Assembly: GCA_964243295.1 (NCBI GenBank)
Contig: CAXTEJ010000021.1
Span: 1 to 56,374, forward strand
DNA length: 56,374 nt
Direction: 5' to 3'
DNA from: CAXTEJ01 sp964243295
GTDB lineage: Bacteria; Actinomycetota; Actinomycetes; Actinomycetales; Angustibacteraceae
Shown here: positions 1 through 8,047 of the stretch, in pieces
How the letters are laid out: each line of letters begins with the position of its first letter
Position numbering within the stretch: position 1 is the first letter of the stretch
Program-made: the position numbers and the translations under genes
The notes under the pieces: generated by a model
What the model was told of the DNA's origin: nothing
Databases searched by the model: none
Seen by the model: only the letters and a program-made list of their open reading frames with translations

Positions 1-352
1 GCTCGAACTGCGCCAGCGCCCCGAACAGGTGGAACACCAGCCGGCCGCCGGCGGTTGTGGTGTCGATGTTCTCCCGCAGCGACCGGAACCCGATGCCTCG
101 CTCGTCCAGGCCGGTGACGACGTCGATCAGGTGCCGCAGCGACCGGCCGAGCCGGTCGAGCCGCCACACCACCAGCGTGTCCCCCGGCCGCAGCTGCTCG
201 AGCACCTCGTCGAGCTGCGGCCGCCGGTCCAACGTCCCCGACGCATGGTCGGTCCAGACCTTCCAGCACCCCGCCGCGGTCAACTCGTCGAGCTGCAGGT
301 CCGCGTTCTGCTCAGCCGTCGACACCCGCGCGTACCCCAGCAGGTGTGCCAC
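1..352 (-). CDS. Serine resolvase/invertase, N-terminal part (runs off window start)
   Basis: Reading from a GTG at 352 towards position 1 gives 117 residues of a Tn3/Pin-type serine recombinase catalytic domain. The nucleophile motif is YARVST near residue 10. It is followed by a DHASG-type segment, the VVWRLDRLGRSL motif and the conserved ALAQFE at the end of the visible part. These enzymes cut and rejoin DNA at res or inversion sites through a phosphoserine link. The gene is open at position 1. Its missing C-terminus is very probably the helix-turn-helix fragment entering at 56374, because strand and frame agree. On a plasmid the likely job is dimer resolution or transposon resolution. The family is certain; the exact substrate is not known. 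Confidence 0.93.
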   Translation of the reverse strand, partial: MAHLLGYARVSTAEQNADLQLDELTAAGCWKVWTDHASGTLDRRPQLDEVLEQLRPGDTLVVWRLDRLGRSLRHLIDVVTGLDERGIGFRSLRENIDTTTAGGRLVFHLFGALAQFE

Positions 353-470
353 GCCAATGAAGGTAGCGAAAACGCCGCGTGGCCGCCCAGTCGACACACT
401 GATTTCGTACACCAGTTGCGCTACAAGGCGGCCCGCTCAACGGGGATCGCACCGGGCCGCTTCTCCGCGT

Positions 471-497
471 GTGCCACAAACGAGCGTTTCCGGACGC
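471..497. repeat. Repeated AAACG-NN-CGTTT motif, copy 1
   Basis: An imperfect palindrome containing AAACGAGCGTTTCCGGACGC lies about 120 bp upstream of the resolvase start. Close relatives occur at 2650-2675 and 3627-3653. All three share a G-TG/T-CCA-Y-AAAC left part and a TTTC right part. A role as a resolvase crossover or binding site is inferred from the position and the symmetry. Confidence 0.5.
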
Positions 498-632
498 CCT
501 CACGCGGCGCCACGGACCATGACCTGGTCGGCTCGTGCCTCATGACGTAGCACCGCCGACGATGAGGACCGCATTGCGCATCATGTCTGAGAGACGACAG
601 CTCTTGAGACGGGCCATCGCGGGCGCCCTCAA

Positions 633-875
633 CTACCGCGACAACACCCGGCGCAAGTAGACGGTCCCGGCGAGGACGTTCGCTGCAAGAAGCGAGAGTG
701 GGACCACGACGTACTGCCACGGGAACCGCGGATCGAGGACGACCTCGTTGAGCGGTGCGTAGGCGTACCACCCGAACTCGTTCGGCGTGGCCAGCTCGAC
801 GATGGCCAGCGCCAGGACGGCGACAGCTGCGTTCAACGCGCCGAGTATCAGTGCTGCGGTCAGCGGTCGCTTCAC
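633..875 (-). CDS. Small two-TM membrane protein, unknown function
   Basis: The 80-residue protein has a hydrophobic helix at about residues 6-28 and another at about 54-74. The polar stretch between them is rich in aromatic residues and contains the segment DPRFPWQYVVVPLSLL. The short positively charged N-terminus followed by the first helix would also fit an uncleaved signal anchor. It lies alone upstream of the resolvase on the same strand. No catalytic motif is visible and I cannot assign a function. Composition and the two clean helices make it a credible gene and not a chance frame. Confidence 0.72.
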   Translation of the reverse strand: MKRPLTAALILGALNAAVAVLALAIVELATPNEFGWYAYAPLNEVVLDPRFPWQYVVVPLSLLAANVLAGTVYLRRVLSR

Positions 876-1479
876 CGGCGGGAGGCTAGTGACGTACGCG
901 CTGACGGGGCGGCAGCGTTCCCAGTTAGCTCACCATGACCGGGCACTTTCGCGGGCGGGTCGTGCGGGAACGGGTGGAGCGGCATCCGCGCTTGACCTGC
1001 TCGCCCTGCCGGTCCCGAAGGCGGCCTCGCCCCGTTCCGCAGGACGTTCGGCTACTGAGGAGCGCTGGAGCTTCTCGCTGCTCCGGCCTGAGGGCACGGC
1101 TTGGGCGATCGGGTGCTTGCCCCCGCGTGCAGCGCCCGGCAGCCGACCAGTTCGGCCGCAACCTCACCCAGACCCCTGGCGTGTGTGGGGTGCTCTTCGA
1201 GGAAGCCGGGGACCCGCTTAACCACCGGCGCGCCCTCCGCCGCCGCCGGACGGGATCGCGCCTGACGGTGTCACTTTCGCGCCGTCGGCGCCCGGTCGTC
1301 GGTGCGTCGGGGCTGGCCTTCGGCGGAGCCCCAAGGGTGGGCTAGGGAGGCACAAGGCAGACGTCAAGGCCGCGGAGCGGTATAGGCGAAAGCCGAGTTC
1401 TGGCTGACCTATGAGGAACGCCACCCCACCGCACGCCCACACGAAGCCACCCGTCGGCCGACTACCCACAGGGAGAGTC
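876..1479. other. Intergenic stretch, no convincing gene
   Basis: About 600 bases between two small genes. Open frames exist on both strands, but their translations are low-complexity Arg/Pro/Gly strings typical of GC-rich non-coding DNA, without ribosome sites. No hairpin or motif stands out. It may be a degraded accessory segment. Confidence 0.5.
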
Positions 1480-1629
1480 ATGTCCACCACCTCGCACAAG
1501 CCGGATGCCCCCACCCCGCCTCCTATGCGCAAGCGGTTGCGCGAAGTGCTGATCGACGCAGCGTTCAAGATCCTCACCTACGAGCTGGTGACCCAGGGCA
1601 AGCAGTGGGTCGAGGCTCTCCTGCGGTGA
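1480..1629 (+). CDS. Small hypothetical protein (49 aa)
   Basis: The ATG at 1480 is preceded by GGGAGAG at 1471-1477, a good ribosome site, so I prefer it over an in-frame ATG further upstream. The protein has a Thr/Pro-rich start followed by a basic amphipathic helix (RKRLREVLIDAAFKIL) and ends in WVEALLR. It could be a small DNA-binding or membrane-associated helix protein. No family is recognised. The size and isolated position limit confidence. Confidence 0.5.
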   Translation: MSTTSHKPDAPTPPPMRKRLREVLIDAAFKILTYELVTQGKQWVEALLR

Positions 1630-2173
1630 GCAGGCGCCGACGCCTCACCTTGGGCCCCGGGCGAGCCTGGGACCGCCTGCCCTTCGGGTTCACGCCAGGC
1701 CGCTGCGCGGTCGGCTACGCGGAACCTTGACACTGGGCGGTCCCGGACTTCACGCCATGAGGAAGGGGCCCGAGGTGGGGTACCGCCAAACACCCCCCGC
1801 TGTGCTTCTCCTCGCTGGCTGCTCGAGGCCTCCGGCCTATGTGTGGCTGGCCGACTCGCTCAAGACGGTTTTGCCATCCCTCCTCCGGGCGTGATCACTG
1901 CCGTCGCCTCAACGCTGAGTCCGCCAGGCACGCTGCTGGAACCGGCCGGCGCCTGGCGGGACACCGACCACGCGGCGTGGCCGTAAGGGGATCCGCGAGA
2001 TGACGGCCCAGGTCAAGCAGGGTGTCGCCACGCTCGCAGCTGTCCCGCGCGTCCTTCGGCTTGCGGAACGTCTGTGACCGCCTCGCGCGCGAGCCAGAGA
2101 CCGAGCAGCAACGCGCCCGCCAATCCGTTTGCTCCGCGAAGCCATACGGCGAACGGCGATGGAGTCCAGGCGA
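1630..2173. other. Intergenic stretch, no convincing gene
   Basis: About 540 bases. A few very short frames, such as one of 26 codons starting at 1999, look faintly protein-like but have no ribosome site and no neighbour support. I see no repeat or RNA gene here. Confidence 0.45.
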
Positions 2174-2404
2174 TTAGAGCCACGGCGGGTGTGTCGGGAT
2201 CGGCGGCGCCGGCCGGTCCAACGAGCCGTGCGCCGCGAGCATCAGGGCAGCCGCTTGGTCCGCAATTGCTGACGCCGCCGCCCGCAGCTCCTTGCTCTCC
2301 AACCGCAAGGCGCGCATCGCCGTCGCCTGGTCCTCGACCTGACGCCGCGTTCGCTCGAGGCGACGCAGCAGGTCCGGATCAAGCACGGCGGTGGGGTGCC
2401 CCAC
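2174..2404 (-). CDS. Small coiled-coil hypothetical protein
   Basis: A 76-residue frame starting at a GTG has a plausible protein composition. Residues 9-60 form a charged, heptad-like helix (LLRRLERTRRQVEDQATAMR and onwards) that ends in an Ala-rich segment, followed by a short Pro-rich tail. There is no strong ribosome site, and a second in-frame GTG at 2386 is an alternative start. Function is unknown. The helix could mediate dimerisation. It is kept because the helix pattern is unlike the Arg/Pro noise around it. Confidence 0.42.
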   Translation of the reverse strand: MGHPTAVLDPDLLRRLERTRRQVEDQATAMRALRLESKELRAAASAIADQAAALMLAAHGSLDRPAPPIPTHPPWL

Positions 2405-2649
2405 CTAGGCCGATCAACTCGAGTCACGCACACGCCGCGGTTGGACGAGCATGCCGGAGGAGTAGCCGGGGCGCACGACTATCTGTCGGAAACGCGAGGG
2501 TGTCCCGCTGGAGGATCGGCGGGCACCCCGCGCGGCTGGTGTCCCGTAGAGCATCGGCGCCAGCCCATTGACCGGCGCCATACGCGCCCAGCCCGACCGC
2601 CGGCACGTCCCCCGCCGGGACCCCTACTTGTGGCACACACTCACGGACG

Positions 2650-2675
2650 TTCCATAAACGGTCGTTTCCGGACGC
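2650..2675. repeat. Repeated AAACG-NN-CGTTT motif, copy 2
   Basis: TTCCATAAACGGTCGTTTCC followed by GGACGC is the second and most symmetric copy. Copies 1 and 2 have the same orientation and bracket 498-2649, so recombination between them by a resolvase would excise that segment. No test of activity is possible from sequence. Confidence 0.5.
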
Positions 2676-2747
2676 TGACGGGACGTAGCTGGTCCGGACC
2701 TGTCCGGGTCAAGCACGTCGTCCAGGGGCCGGCGTTAGCCTCACGGC

Positions 2748-3389
2748 GTGGATGAGACTGCGGATGCCCTCGACGTCGGCCCGGAGCAGTTCAGCGAACC
2801 CACGAGGAACGCGCTGAACGCTGCAGTCGAGGACCTAGTAGAGGCGCTGCGCCGCCACGCACAACACGTCGGAGGACTGCGCGGCGGCAGCGGTGAGATC
2901 ACCGGCATCTTCGCAGCGAACGCCGAGGTCGAGGAGCTCATCGCTGCCTGGAACGAACGCGTGGTCGATCACACCGGGACGTTCCCCGTCTCGCTGCTCG
3001 GACGCGACGCTGAGGCAGACGAGGACGACGGTGAGCTTGAGGAGATGCTCAACGGTGACCCGCTCACCGTGGTCAGTCGTTGGGATCTCCAGCTCGTCGA
3101 CACGGCGGCCCTGGTGCAGGCAGGCCGGGACGCGCACCGACGAGTGCGGCCAGAAGAGACCGAGGATGACGCCGGCGTCGCCGTCTCCGGCCCTGGGCAG
3201 GCGCTGTACGCATTGCTGCACGAGGCCGGTGAACCTTGGTACGACCTCCCCGGCATCGAGGTCATCCGCGGTGCACGCGCGTACATCCGGACGGAGGAGG
3301 CCGCCTTGCCGTTCGCGGACGGCGAAGAGCTCGATGCGACGATCGTCGAGCCCGCCGGCGAGCGTCTCTACGGAGAGAGCTGGGCCTAA
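2748..3389 (+). CDS. Acidic hypothetical protein (213 aa)
   Basis: The frame opens with a GTG at 2748. The protein is strongly acidic, with runs such as EADEDDGELEEML near the middle. An N-terminal helical part (DLVEALRRHAQHVGG) and a C-terminal part with PWYDLPGIEVIRGARAYIR suggest a folded, soluble cytoplasmic protein. No signal peptide, TM helix or catalytic motif is seen and no family is recognised. Acidic plasmid proteins of this size are sometimes DNA mimics or antitoxins, but nothing here proves that. Codon-position bias looks real across the whole length. Confidence 0.7.
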   Translation: MDETADALDVGPEQFSEPTRNALNAAVEDLVEALRRHAQHVGGLRGGSGEITGIFAANAEVEELIAAWNERVVDHTGTFPVSLLGRDAEADEDDGELEEMLNGDPLTVVSRWDLQLVDTAALVQAGRDAHRRVRPEETEDDAGVAVSGPGQALYALLHEAGEPWYDLPGIEVIRGARAYIRTEEAALPFADGEELDATIVEPAGERLYGESWA

Positions 3390-3788
3390 AGCCGCGGGCC
3401 TGAGGCCGGTCCGCCGGCGTCCTCGTCGGCATCCCGTTGCATCCGGGTGCTGCTGCCTACCGATGCTGACCGGCGTCTAGCCGACGCGCTCGGGACTGGG
3501 TCCCGGTAGGCCTTCCGCCATCGGACATGATCACTAGTCGGCGTCCTCCTGCGCGTGTCACGGAGCGACGCGACCAGCGCGCCACCTACCGCTGCTGGAC
3601 ACAGGCGCCGCAAGGTTCTTTCATGCGTGCCATAAACCAACATTTCTGCGACGGCTGTAACGTGACTACACGGACCTCGCCCGGTACCCGAGCGCCTAGT
3701 GACAACAGCGGCGCCCAGCAGCCGGCTAAGCGGCGCTGCGAGCGTGACATCGCTCGGCACGCAGGACGTCACGTGACAGAGTGAAGAT
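3390..3788. other. Intergenic stretch holding repeat copy 3
   Basis: About 400 bases between two hypothetical genes. The only structure I can support is the third, most diverged copy of the CATAAAC motif at 3627-3653. Short frames in the stretch lack ribosome sites and are judged non-coding. Confidence 0.45.
3627..3653. repeat. Repeated CATAAAC motif, degenerate copy 3
   Basis: GTGCCATAAACCAACATTTC keeps the left half of the motif seen at 471 and 2650 but has lost the symmetric CGTTT right half. It looks like a decayed or half site. Confidence 0.35.
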
Positions 3789-4181
3789 GTGACGTCCGTG
3801 AGCATCCAGGTGCAGCGCTCCGATGGCCTCGAGGACCGCTGGGGCACCGAGCCCGTGACACGCGTCATGTCGAGCGTGAGCTATCCGAATTACCTCGGTG
3901 ACGAGCCGGCGCAGTTGATTGTCCCGACTGATGAGCCGCTGCACTTCCGGGTGGATTCCGACGGCAGCTTGGCCATATACACCTACGCCGACACCCAGGG
4001 ACGACAACACAACGAGTGGGCTCGATATGCAGCCGGCGCCTGGACTCGAGCACGACGCGTCTATGGTCAGCCGAAAGCTGCGGCGGTGGGGGCGGCTTGG
4101 CAGTTGTCGTTTCGGTCCCGAGTCGGCCACCTGTCCGCTTCGCCGGCCGTCAGACACTCACGCCATAATGCATCGGGATAA
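3789..4181 (+). CDS. Hypothetical protein (130 aa)
   Basis: The GTG at 3789 opens a frame whose first 95 residues look like a small beta-rich domain (VSIQVQRSDGLEDRWG, then LHFRVDSDGSLAIYTYAD). The last 35 residues are Arg/Ser-rich and less protein-like, so the native stop may have been lost by a downstream frameshift. No family is recognised. A second GTG at 3798 is an alternative start. The convergent minus-strand gene ends 11 bases downstream. Confidence 0.55.
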   Translation: MTSVSIQVQRSDGLEDRWGTEPVTRVMSSVSYPNYLGDEPAQLIVPTDEPLHFRVDSDGSLAIYTYADTQGRQHNEWARYAAGAWTRARRVYGQPKAAAVGAAWQLSFRSRVGHLSASPAVRHSRHNASG

Positions 4182-4191
4182 GCGCAGGCGA

Positions 4192-4683
4192 TTAGCCGCA
4201 ATCCCGACCGTGCTCGTCGCAGATGCCGCTGGCGGGAACGACCTGCCAGTCCGCAGGACAGATGCGCTGCCGTAGTGAGCCGCCTACAACCGGCGGGTCC
4301 GCGTCCGGTGTCTCGCGGCCCACGCGTGTCGCCGAGCGCTGCAAGGCGGTGACGACAGCCTGCTCATAATTCGGAGCAAGCGCCGCGTCAGCTGCCTCAG
4401 TCGCCTTGACGTAGACGTACCAGGTCGTCGGGTTCTTGCGGACCATATGGCTTCCGGTGGCGTCATGGACCTGCCGCGCCTGATCGGGTGTCAGCAGCAG
4501 CCAGAGGTTGCCCGGGCCCATGTAGATGCCGGCGACGCAGCCGTCAGCAGCAGCTAGCGGCAGCCCTTGGGCGCGTCCCGGGTTCACTACGACACCGACG
4601 TCGTCAGGCAGCTTCTCGATCAGACGACGCAGCGAGCGCGCGCACCCCAGGTCGTCCATACGCCGCAGCACCTGGTCCTTCAT
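4192..4683 (-). CDS. Hypothetical protein (163 aa)
   Basis: The ATG at 4683 is preceded by a perfect AGGAGG six bases away. The protein has an alpha/beta core, about residues 25-95, with the segments GVVVNPGRAQGLPLA, GCVAGIYMGPGNLWLLLTP and TTWYVYVKATE. It ends in a tail holding ICPADW and GICDEHG, two cysteines with a nearby histidine that could bind a metal. No signal peptide or TM helix is visible. It is divergent from the five-gene cassette beginning at 5137 and shares its upstream region. It could be a regulator or immunity-type protein, but I cannot identify it. Confidence 0.72.
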   Translation of the reverse strand: MKDQVLRRMDDLGCARSLRRLIEKLPDDVGVVVNPGRAQGLPLAAADGCVAGIYMGPGNLWLLLTPDQARQVHDATGSHMVRKNPTTWYVYVKATEAADAALAPNYEQAVVTALQRSATRVGRETPDADPPVVGGSLRQRICPADWQVVPASGICDEHGRDCG

Positions 4684-5136
4684 CGTCCGCCTCCTGACGT
4701 GGTGTCAAGGGGGTGTCTGTCCTCCATCGTCCTCGCCGAACATCTTCGGGCGACGGCTGCTGCCTCGGGCCGACTGCACTTTGACCGCTCCGGGACGAGC
4801 ATGGCCCGTACCGCCGAGCGCTACGAAGGTCAGCGGCTGGCCGGAACCGGGGCAGGCTGCTCCATCAGTACTTCCCCGAGGGCACCGATCTGTCGGTGCA
4901 CGGGCCGCAAGGGCTTGTCCGAGTCGCCGCCGGACCCAACGCCCCGACCTCGTCCACAGGCCTCGTCCTGGCTCTCGCATCAGCGAGCACGTCCTGTGCA
5001 GGCGGTCCTTGGCGTGTGGGCCAACTTTTGGACAGTCATGCCCCATGACCCCAGCAACATCCGTCTAGATCTAGCGCACCGCGGCGTTGTACTCCAGGGT
5101 CGTCTTCACCACCAACTGCCACCCGCGGAGGTCCCG
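4684..5136. other. Divergent intergenic region upstream of the five-gene cassette
   Basis: About 450 bases separate the minus-strand gene at 4683 from the cassette start at 5137, so this must carry both promoters. Frames inside it translate to low-complexity sequence without ribosome sites and I reject them. I could not pick out a convincing -35/-10 pair or operator. Confidence 0.45.
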
Positions 5137-5481
5137 ATGTTCCCCACCCGCCACGCCGTCCAGCGCTACCAGCAGCGCGTCATGTCCGTCAGCACGCGGG
5201 AGGCGTTCCGCACCCTGGAGACCGCCGCCGCCACCGCACGTCGCCGGGCCACCCCTCGCTGGTGGACGCCGGTCGACCCCGCTCCCGGGCTGCTGTTCCT
5301 GTACCCACCCGACATGCCCGGGGTGTGCCTGCTGTGCCGCGACGGGGTCATCCTCACCGTCTTCGAGCGAGGCATCTGCCGCGAGTGGCACGCTGCCGAG
5401 GCGCAGGCCGAGCGCGTACGCACCCGGCCCCCCGCCTACCACCGACCGTCCGCTGGCAGCCGACTTCTGGAAGCCGCATGA
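5137..5481 (+). CDS. Small cassette protein A (114 aa)
   Basis: The ATG at 5137 has GGAGG at 5127-5131, which decides the start. A much longer upstream frame exists but is not protein-like. The N-terminus TRHAVQRYQQRV carries an H-A-x2-R-x3-R pattern that recalls small RelE/DUF4258-like RNase folds, and the middle has PGVCLLCRDGVILTVFERG. That link is a guess from pattern only. The stop overlaps the start of the next gene as ATGA at 5478-5481, so it is translationally coupled to the ATPase-nuclease cassette. A toxin-like RNase, a small adaptor or a regulator are all possible. Confidence 0.72.
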   Translation: MFPTRHAVQRYQQRVMSVSTREAFRTLETAAATARRRATPRWWTPVDPAPGLLFLYPPDMPGVCLLCRDGVILTVFERGICREWHAAEAQAERVRTRPPAYHRPSAGSRLLEAA

Positions 5482-6716
5482 GCGTCGGCGGCAACGGTAT
5501 TCCGCGCCTACAGGACCTGTCCTACATCGAGGTGGCGGTCAGCCAGGTGGCGGCGGGCGCGACCTTCGAGCAGGTCCGCCGCGGCCTGGTGACCCGTGCC
5601 GGAGAGCTGGCCCGCGACAGCGACACCGACGGCTCCTTCGACCCCCGCCGCTGGGACCTGGTGCGCGCGGACGGCACCAAACACGTCCACAACACGGTGG
5701 ACGTGCTCAAGGAACTCATGCGGGTGGGCTGGGTCGTCAAGCACAATCTGCCGTCAACGCCGAGCTCGGCTTACCTGCACTCCGAGGTGACCTTCACGCT
5801 CACCGACGCCGGCCGCGCGTGGGCTGAGCTGGCGGCGACGGACCGTCGCGCCGCGTACAACCAGCTCGTCGGGGTGCTCGCCAAGGCCCACCCGCAATTC
5901 AAGGGGTTCTTGAAGCTGGTAGGTGCGAGCACGGACAGCGTCGGCACTCACTTCACGATCCCCCTGCTAAAGGCCACAGCTGCGGCCCATCCCACCAACG
6001 CCGCTGTTCTGCGCGCCGTCATCGACTACACGACCGCGGCAGCGGCGGCCGGACAGCTCGGCTGGGTCGCGGACGCCGCGACCATCGACGCAGGGATCAC
6101 CTCCTACGTCGGCCGCTTCCAGGACCGGCTTAAGGCCCGCGGCAAAGACGTCACCCGCAAGCAGTTCGTGAACACGTGTGAGGAAGCCGTAACACGGGTC
6201 GCCTTCGCAGCCGGCGGCTGCCCGTTGGACTACATCAGCATGGAGCTGCTCCGCCGGTGGACACGCACCCTGGGCATCGCCAATTTCTCCTACTACGCGC
6301 CGGGCCCGACCGCCATGCGGCTCTGGGCCACCGCCACCGTGGACGTCAGCGGCTCGACAGCCTTCATCCAGCGCCGGGTGGGCGACACGGTCCGCGCTGA
6401 CGCCCTGCGCGCACTGTGGAGCGAATGGCCAGATCTACGCGCCGACGCGGCCGGCGCAATGTACGCGCCGGTGTGGCGGGTCCGCGCCGCGGTCTGCTGG
6501 CGGAATCGGATCAGCGACGACGAGTTCGACCGGGCAATCACTGAGGCGCTCGCCGGCCAGCACACCCATCTTCCGTTCCAGATCCACCTCGACCAGGCGT
6601 CCCTGCACGCCACTCCCGCGTCCACTCGCCCCTTGGTCATCGCGACCGCGAGCGGCGTCAAGCGGGTCTTCAACGTCATCAACCTGGTGCCCGTCGCCCT
6701 CAAGGAGACCTCATGA
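5478..6716 (+). CDS. Cassette protein B, winged-helix-like (412 aa)
   Basis: The ATG at 5478 overlaps the stop of gene A. Residues about 10-115 look like a winged-helix unit: a helical start, then HNTVDVLKELMRVGWVV and the wing-like FTLTDAGRAWAEL. The remaining 290 residues are mostly helical with Trp-rich segments and no catalytic motif that I can name. Such architecture is typical of DNA-recognition or scaffold subunits that feed an ATPase. It is coupled on both sides (ATGA at 5478 and 6713), so it should be made in step with the ATPase. No known defence family is recognised by eye. Confidence 0.82.
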   Translation: MSVGGNGIPRLQDLSYIEVAVSQVAAGATFEQVRRGLVTRAGELARDSDTDGSFDPRRWDLVRADGTKHVHNTVDVLKELMRVGWVVKHNLPSTPSSAYLHSEVTFTLTDAGRAWAELAATDRRAAYNQLVGVLAKAHPQFKGFLKLVGASTDSVGTHFTIPLLKATAAAHPTNAAVLRAVIDYTTAAAAAGQLGWVADAATIDAGITSYVGRFQDRLKARGKDVTRKQFVNTCEEAVTRVAFAAGGCPLDYISMELLRRWTRTLGIANFSYYAPGPTAMRLWATATVDVSGSTAFIQRRVGDTVRADALRALWSEWPDLRADAAGAMYAPVWRVRAAVCWRNRISDDEFDRAITEALAGQHTHLPFQIHLDQASLHATPASTRPLVIATASGVKRVFNVINLVPVALKETS

Positions 6717-8047
6717 CAACTCCCCCCCGCAGTGCACCGCCCGTCTGGGTCAAGCGTCAGTGGAAGCTGAACACGAACCCTTTCCCAACCACCGGCATCG
6801 CCCGGTTGGGTGGCAGCGACGTCCGCGAGAACGGTCTGCTCTTCGACCCGGCGGTGAACACTGACAAGCTGAACGAGTCGATCGAGAAGTTCGTCCTGGG
6901 CGCAGCCTTCTCCGGCCTCCGCTTCGGATACCTCTGGTCCACCGGTTCGGGGGACGGCGACTCCGACGCCCGCGGATACGGCAAGTCGGTACTCATGCAG
7001 CACCTGGCCTGGTCCCTGAACCAGGACTGGGGCCGCAGCGCCTACAAGGCAGCCGGTCTGGATGACTCGGATGCCGATGAGGCGCCCATCTGCGGCCTGC
7101 TGACCAGCTTCGACACTGCGCAGATCCGCTCACTCAACGCCGCGCTGTTCACCGCCGTCGAATACGCCGTCGACTTCCGCAAGACCGACCAGGAGCTCAC
7201 CCTGGCGCAGCGTCTGCGCGACAAGCTCATCGCCCTGGTCGGCACGGATGACACCGCCAGTCTGGCCGCCGCCGTCGCCCACGAGCACCGCAACCTGCGC
7301 GGGCGCACGCTCGGCCCGCCTGACGACAAGCTCATAAAGGCTCTCTGCGACGCCGACCAGACGGTGGCGGCGGACTACCTGGACCAGGTGAAGCCCGCGT
7401 CGCGGACGCGCAACGGAGGAGTGTTCCTCGCGACGTTCCTCCTCTTCACCGCCGCGGCCGGCGTGCGGCACGTGCTGCTGTGCTGCGATCAGCTCGAGGA
7501 CCTGGCCAGCACCACCACCGCCAAGGCCAAGCGCGACCTGGAGACCGAGCGCTTCCGTGACGTCATCCTCGAGACGCTGCCAATGGCCGACATGCTGAGC
7601 GTCGTGGTCACCATGCACCCGCGGGCGGCGCTCACGATCGGCACCGCCTGGGAGCTGGCAGACCTGCCGACGTTCGAGATGTCAGAAGCGAACAAGCACC
7701 GCATCGTCATCCTGCCGCCACTCAAGGACGTCGAGTCCGCCAAGAAGCTGCTGCGGCCCTACCTTGACGCCGCGCGCAAGAATCAAAACGACCACAGCCC
7801 CGGTGACCTGTACCCGCTCACCGACGCCGCGGTGGCGGCGCTGTTCACCCGCTCAAACCGCAAGCCGCGCGACGTCCTGCGCAAGGCGCACGGCCTCTTC
7901 GAGTCTGCAGCCGCGGAGAACCTCGAGATCATCGACGAGGACGCCGTCGGACGGCACCTCGACGCGATCGGACCCGATCTCGACGACGACCTCGGCCCAG
8001 TCGTCGCAGGCCTAGGCTCGTCCGCGCTCGACTGGAGCGCAGGGTGA
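6713..8047 (+). CDS. Cassette protein C, P-loop ATPase (444 aa)
   Basis: The Walker A motif is ARGYGKS at residues 86-92, where the usual first glycine is an aspartate (D85). It is preceded by an unusual Gly/Asp-rich insert. A Walker B-like strand HVLLCCDQLEDL lies near residues 257-268. A sensor-like strand MLSVVVTMHPR follows, and the C-terminal 100 residues (TDAAVAALFTRSNRKPRDVLR) resemble the lid and winged helix of ORC/Cdc6- or STAND-like ATPases. It should be a cytoplasmic, nucleotide-driven switch or motor. It is coupled upstream by ATGA and downstream by GTGA. Within the cassette it is the likely hub between recogniser B and nuclease D. Confidence 0.87.
   Translation: MTTPPRSAPPVWVKRQWKLNTNPFPTTGIARLGGSDVRENGLLFDPAVNTDKLNESIEKFVLGAAFSGLRFGYLWSTGSGDGDSDARGYGKSVLMQHLAWSLNQDWGRSAYKAAGLDDSDADEAPICGLLTSFDTAQIRSLNAALFTAVEYAVDFRKTDQELTLAQRLRDKLIALVGTDDTASLAAAVAHEHRNLRGRTLGPPDDKLIKALCDADQTVAADYLDQVKPASRTRNGGVFLATFLLFTAAAGVRHVLLCCDQLEDLASTTTAKAKRDLETERFRDVILETLPMADMLSVVVTMHPRAALTIGTAWELADLPTFEMSEANKHRIVILPPLKDVESAKKLLRPYLDAARKNQNDHSPGDLYPLTDAAVAALFTRSNRKPRDVLRKAHGLFESAAAENLEIIDEDAVGRHLDAIGPDLDDDLGPVVAGLGSSALDWSAG

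Noticed and set aside
29..550. Long plus-strand frames over the resolvase N-terminus
   Set aside because: They are antisense to a clear serine recombinase and translate to Pro/Arg-rich text.
4705..5046. Minus-strand frame of 113 codons before the cassette
   Set aside because: Low-complexity composition, no ribosome site and no neighbour coupling.
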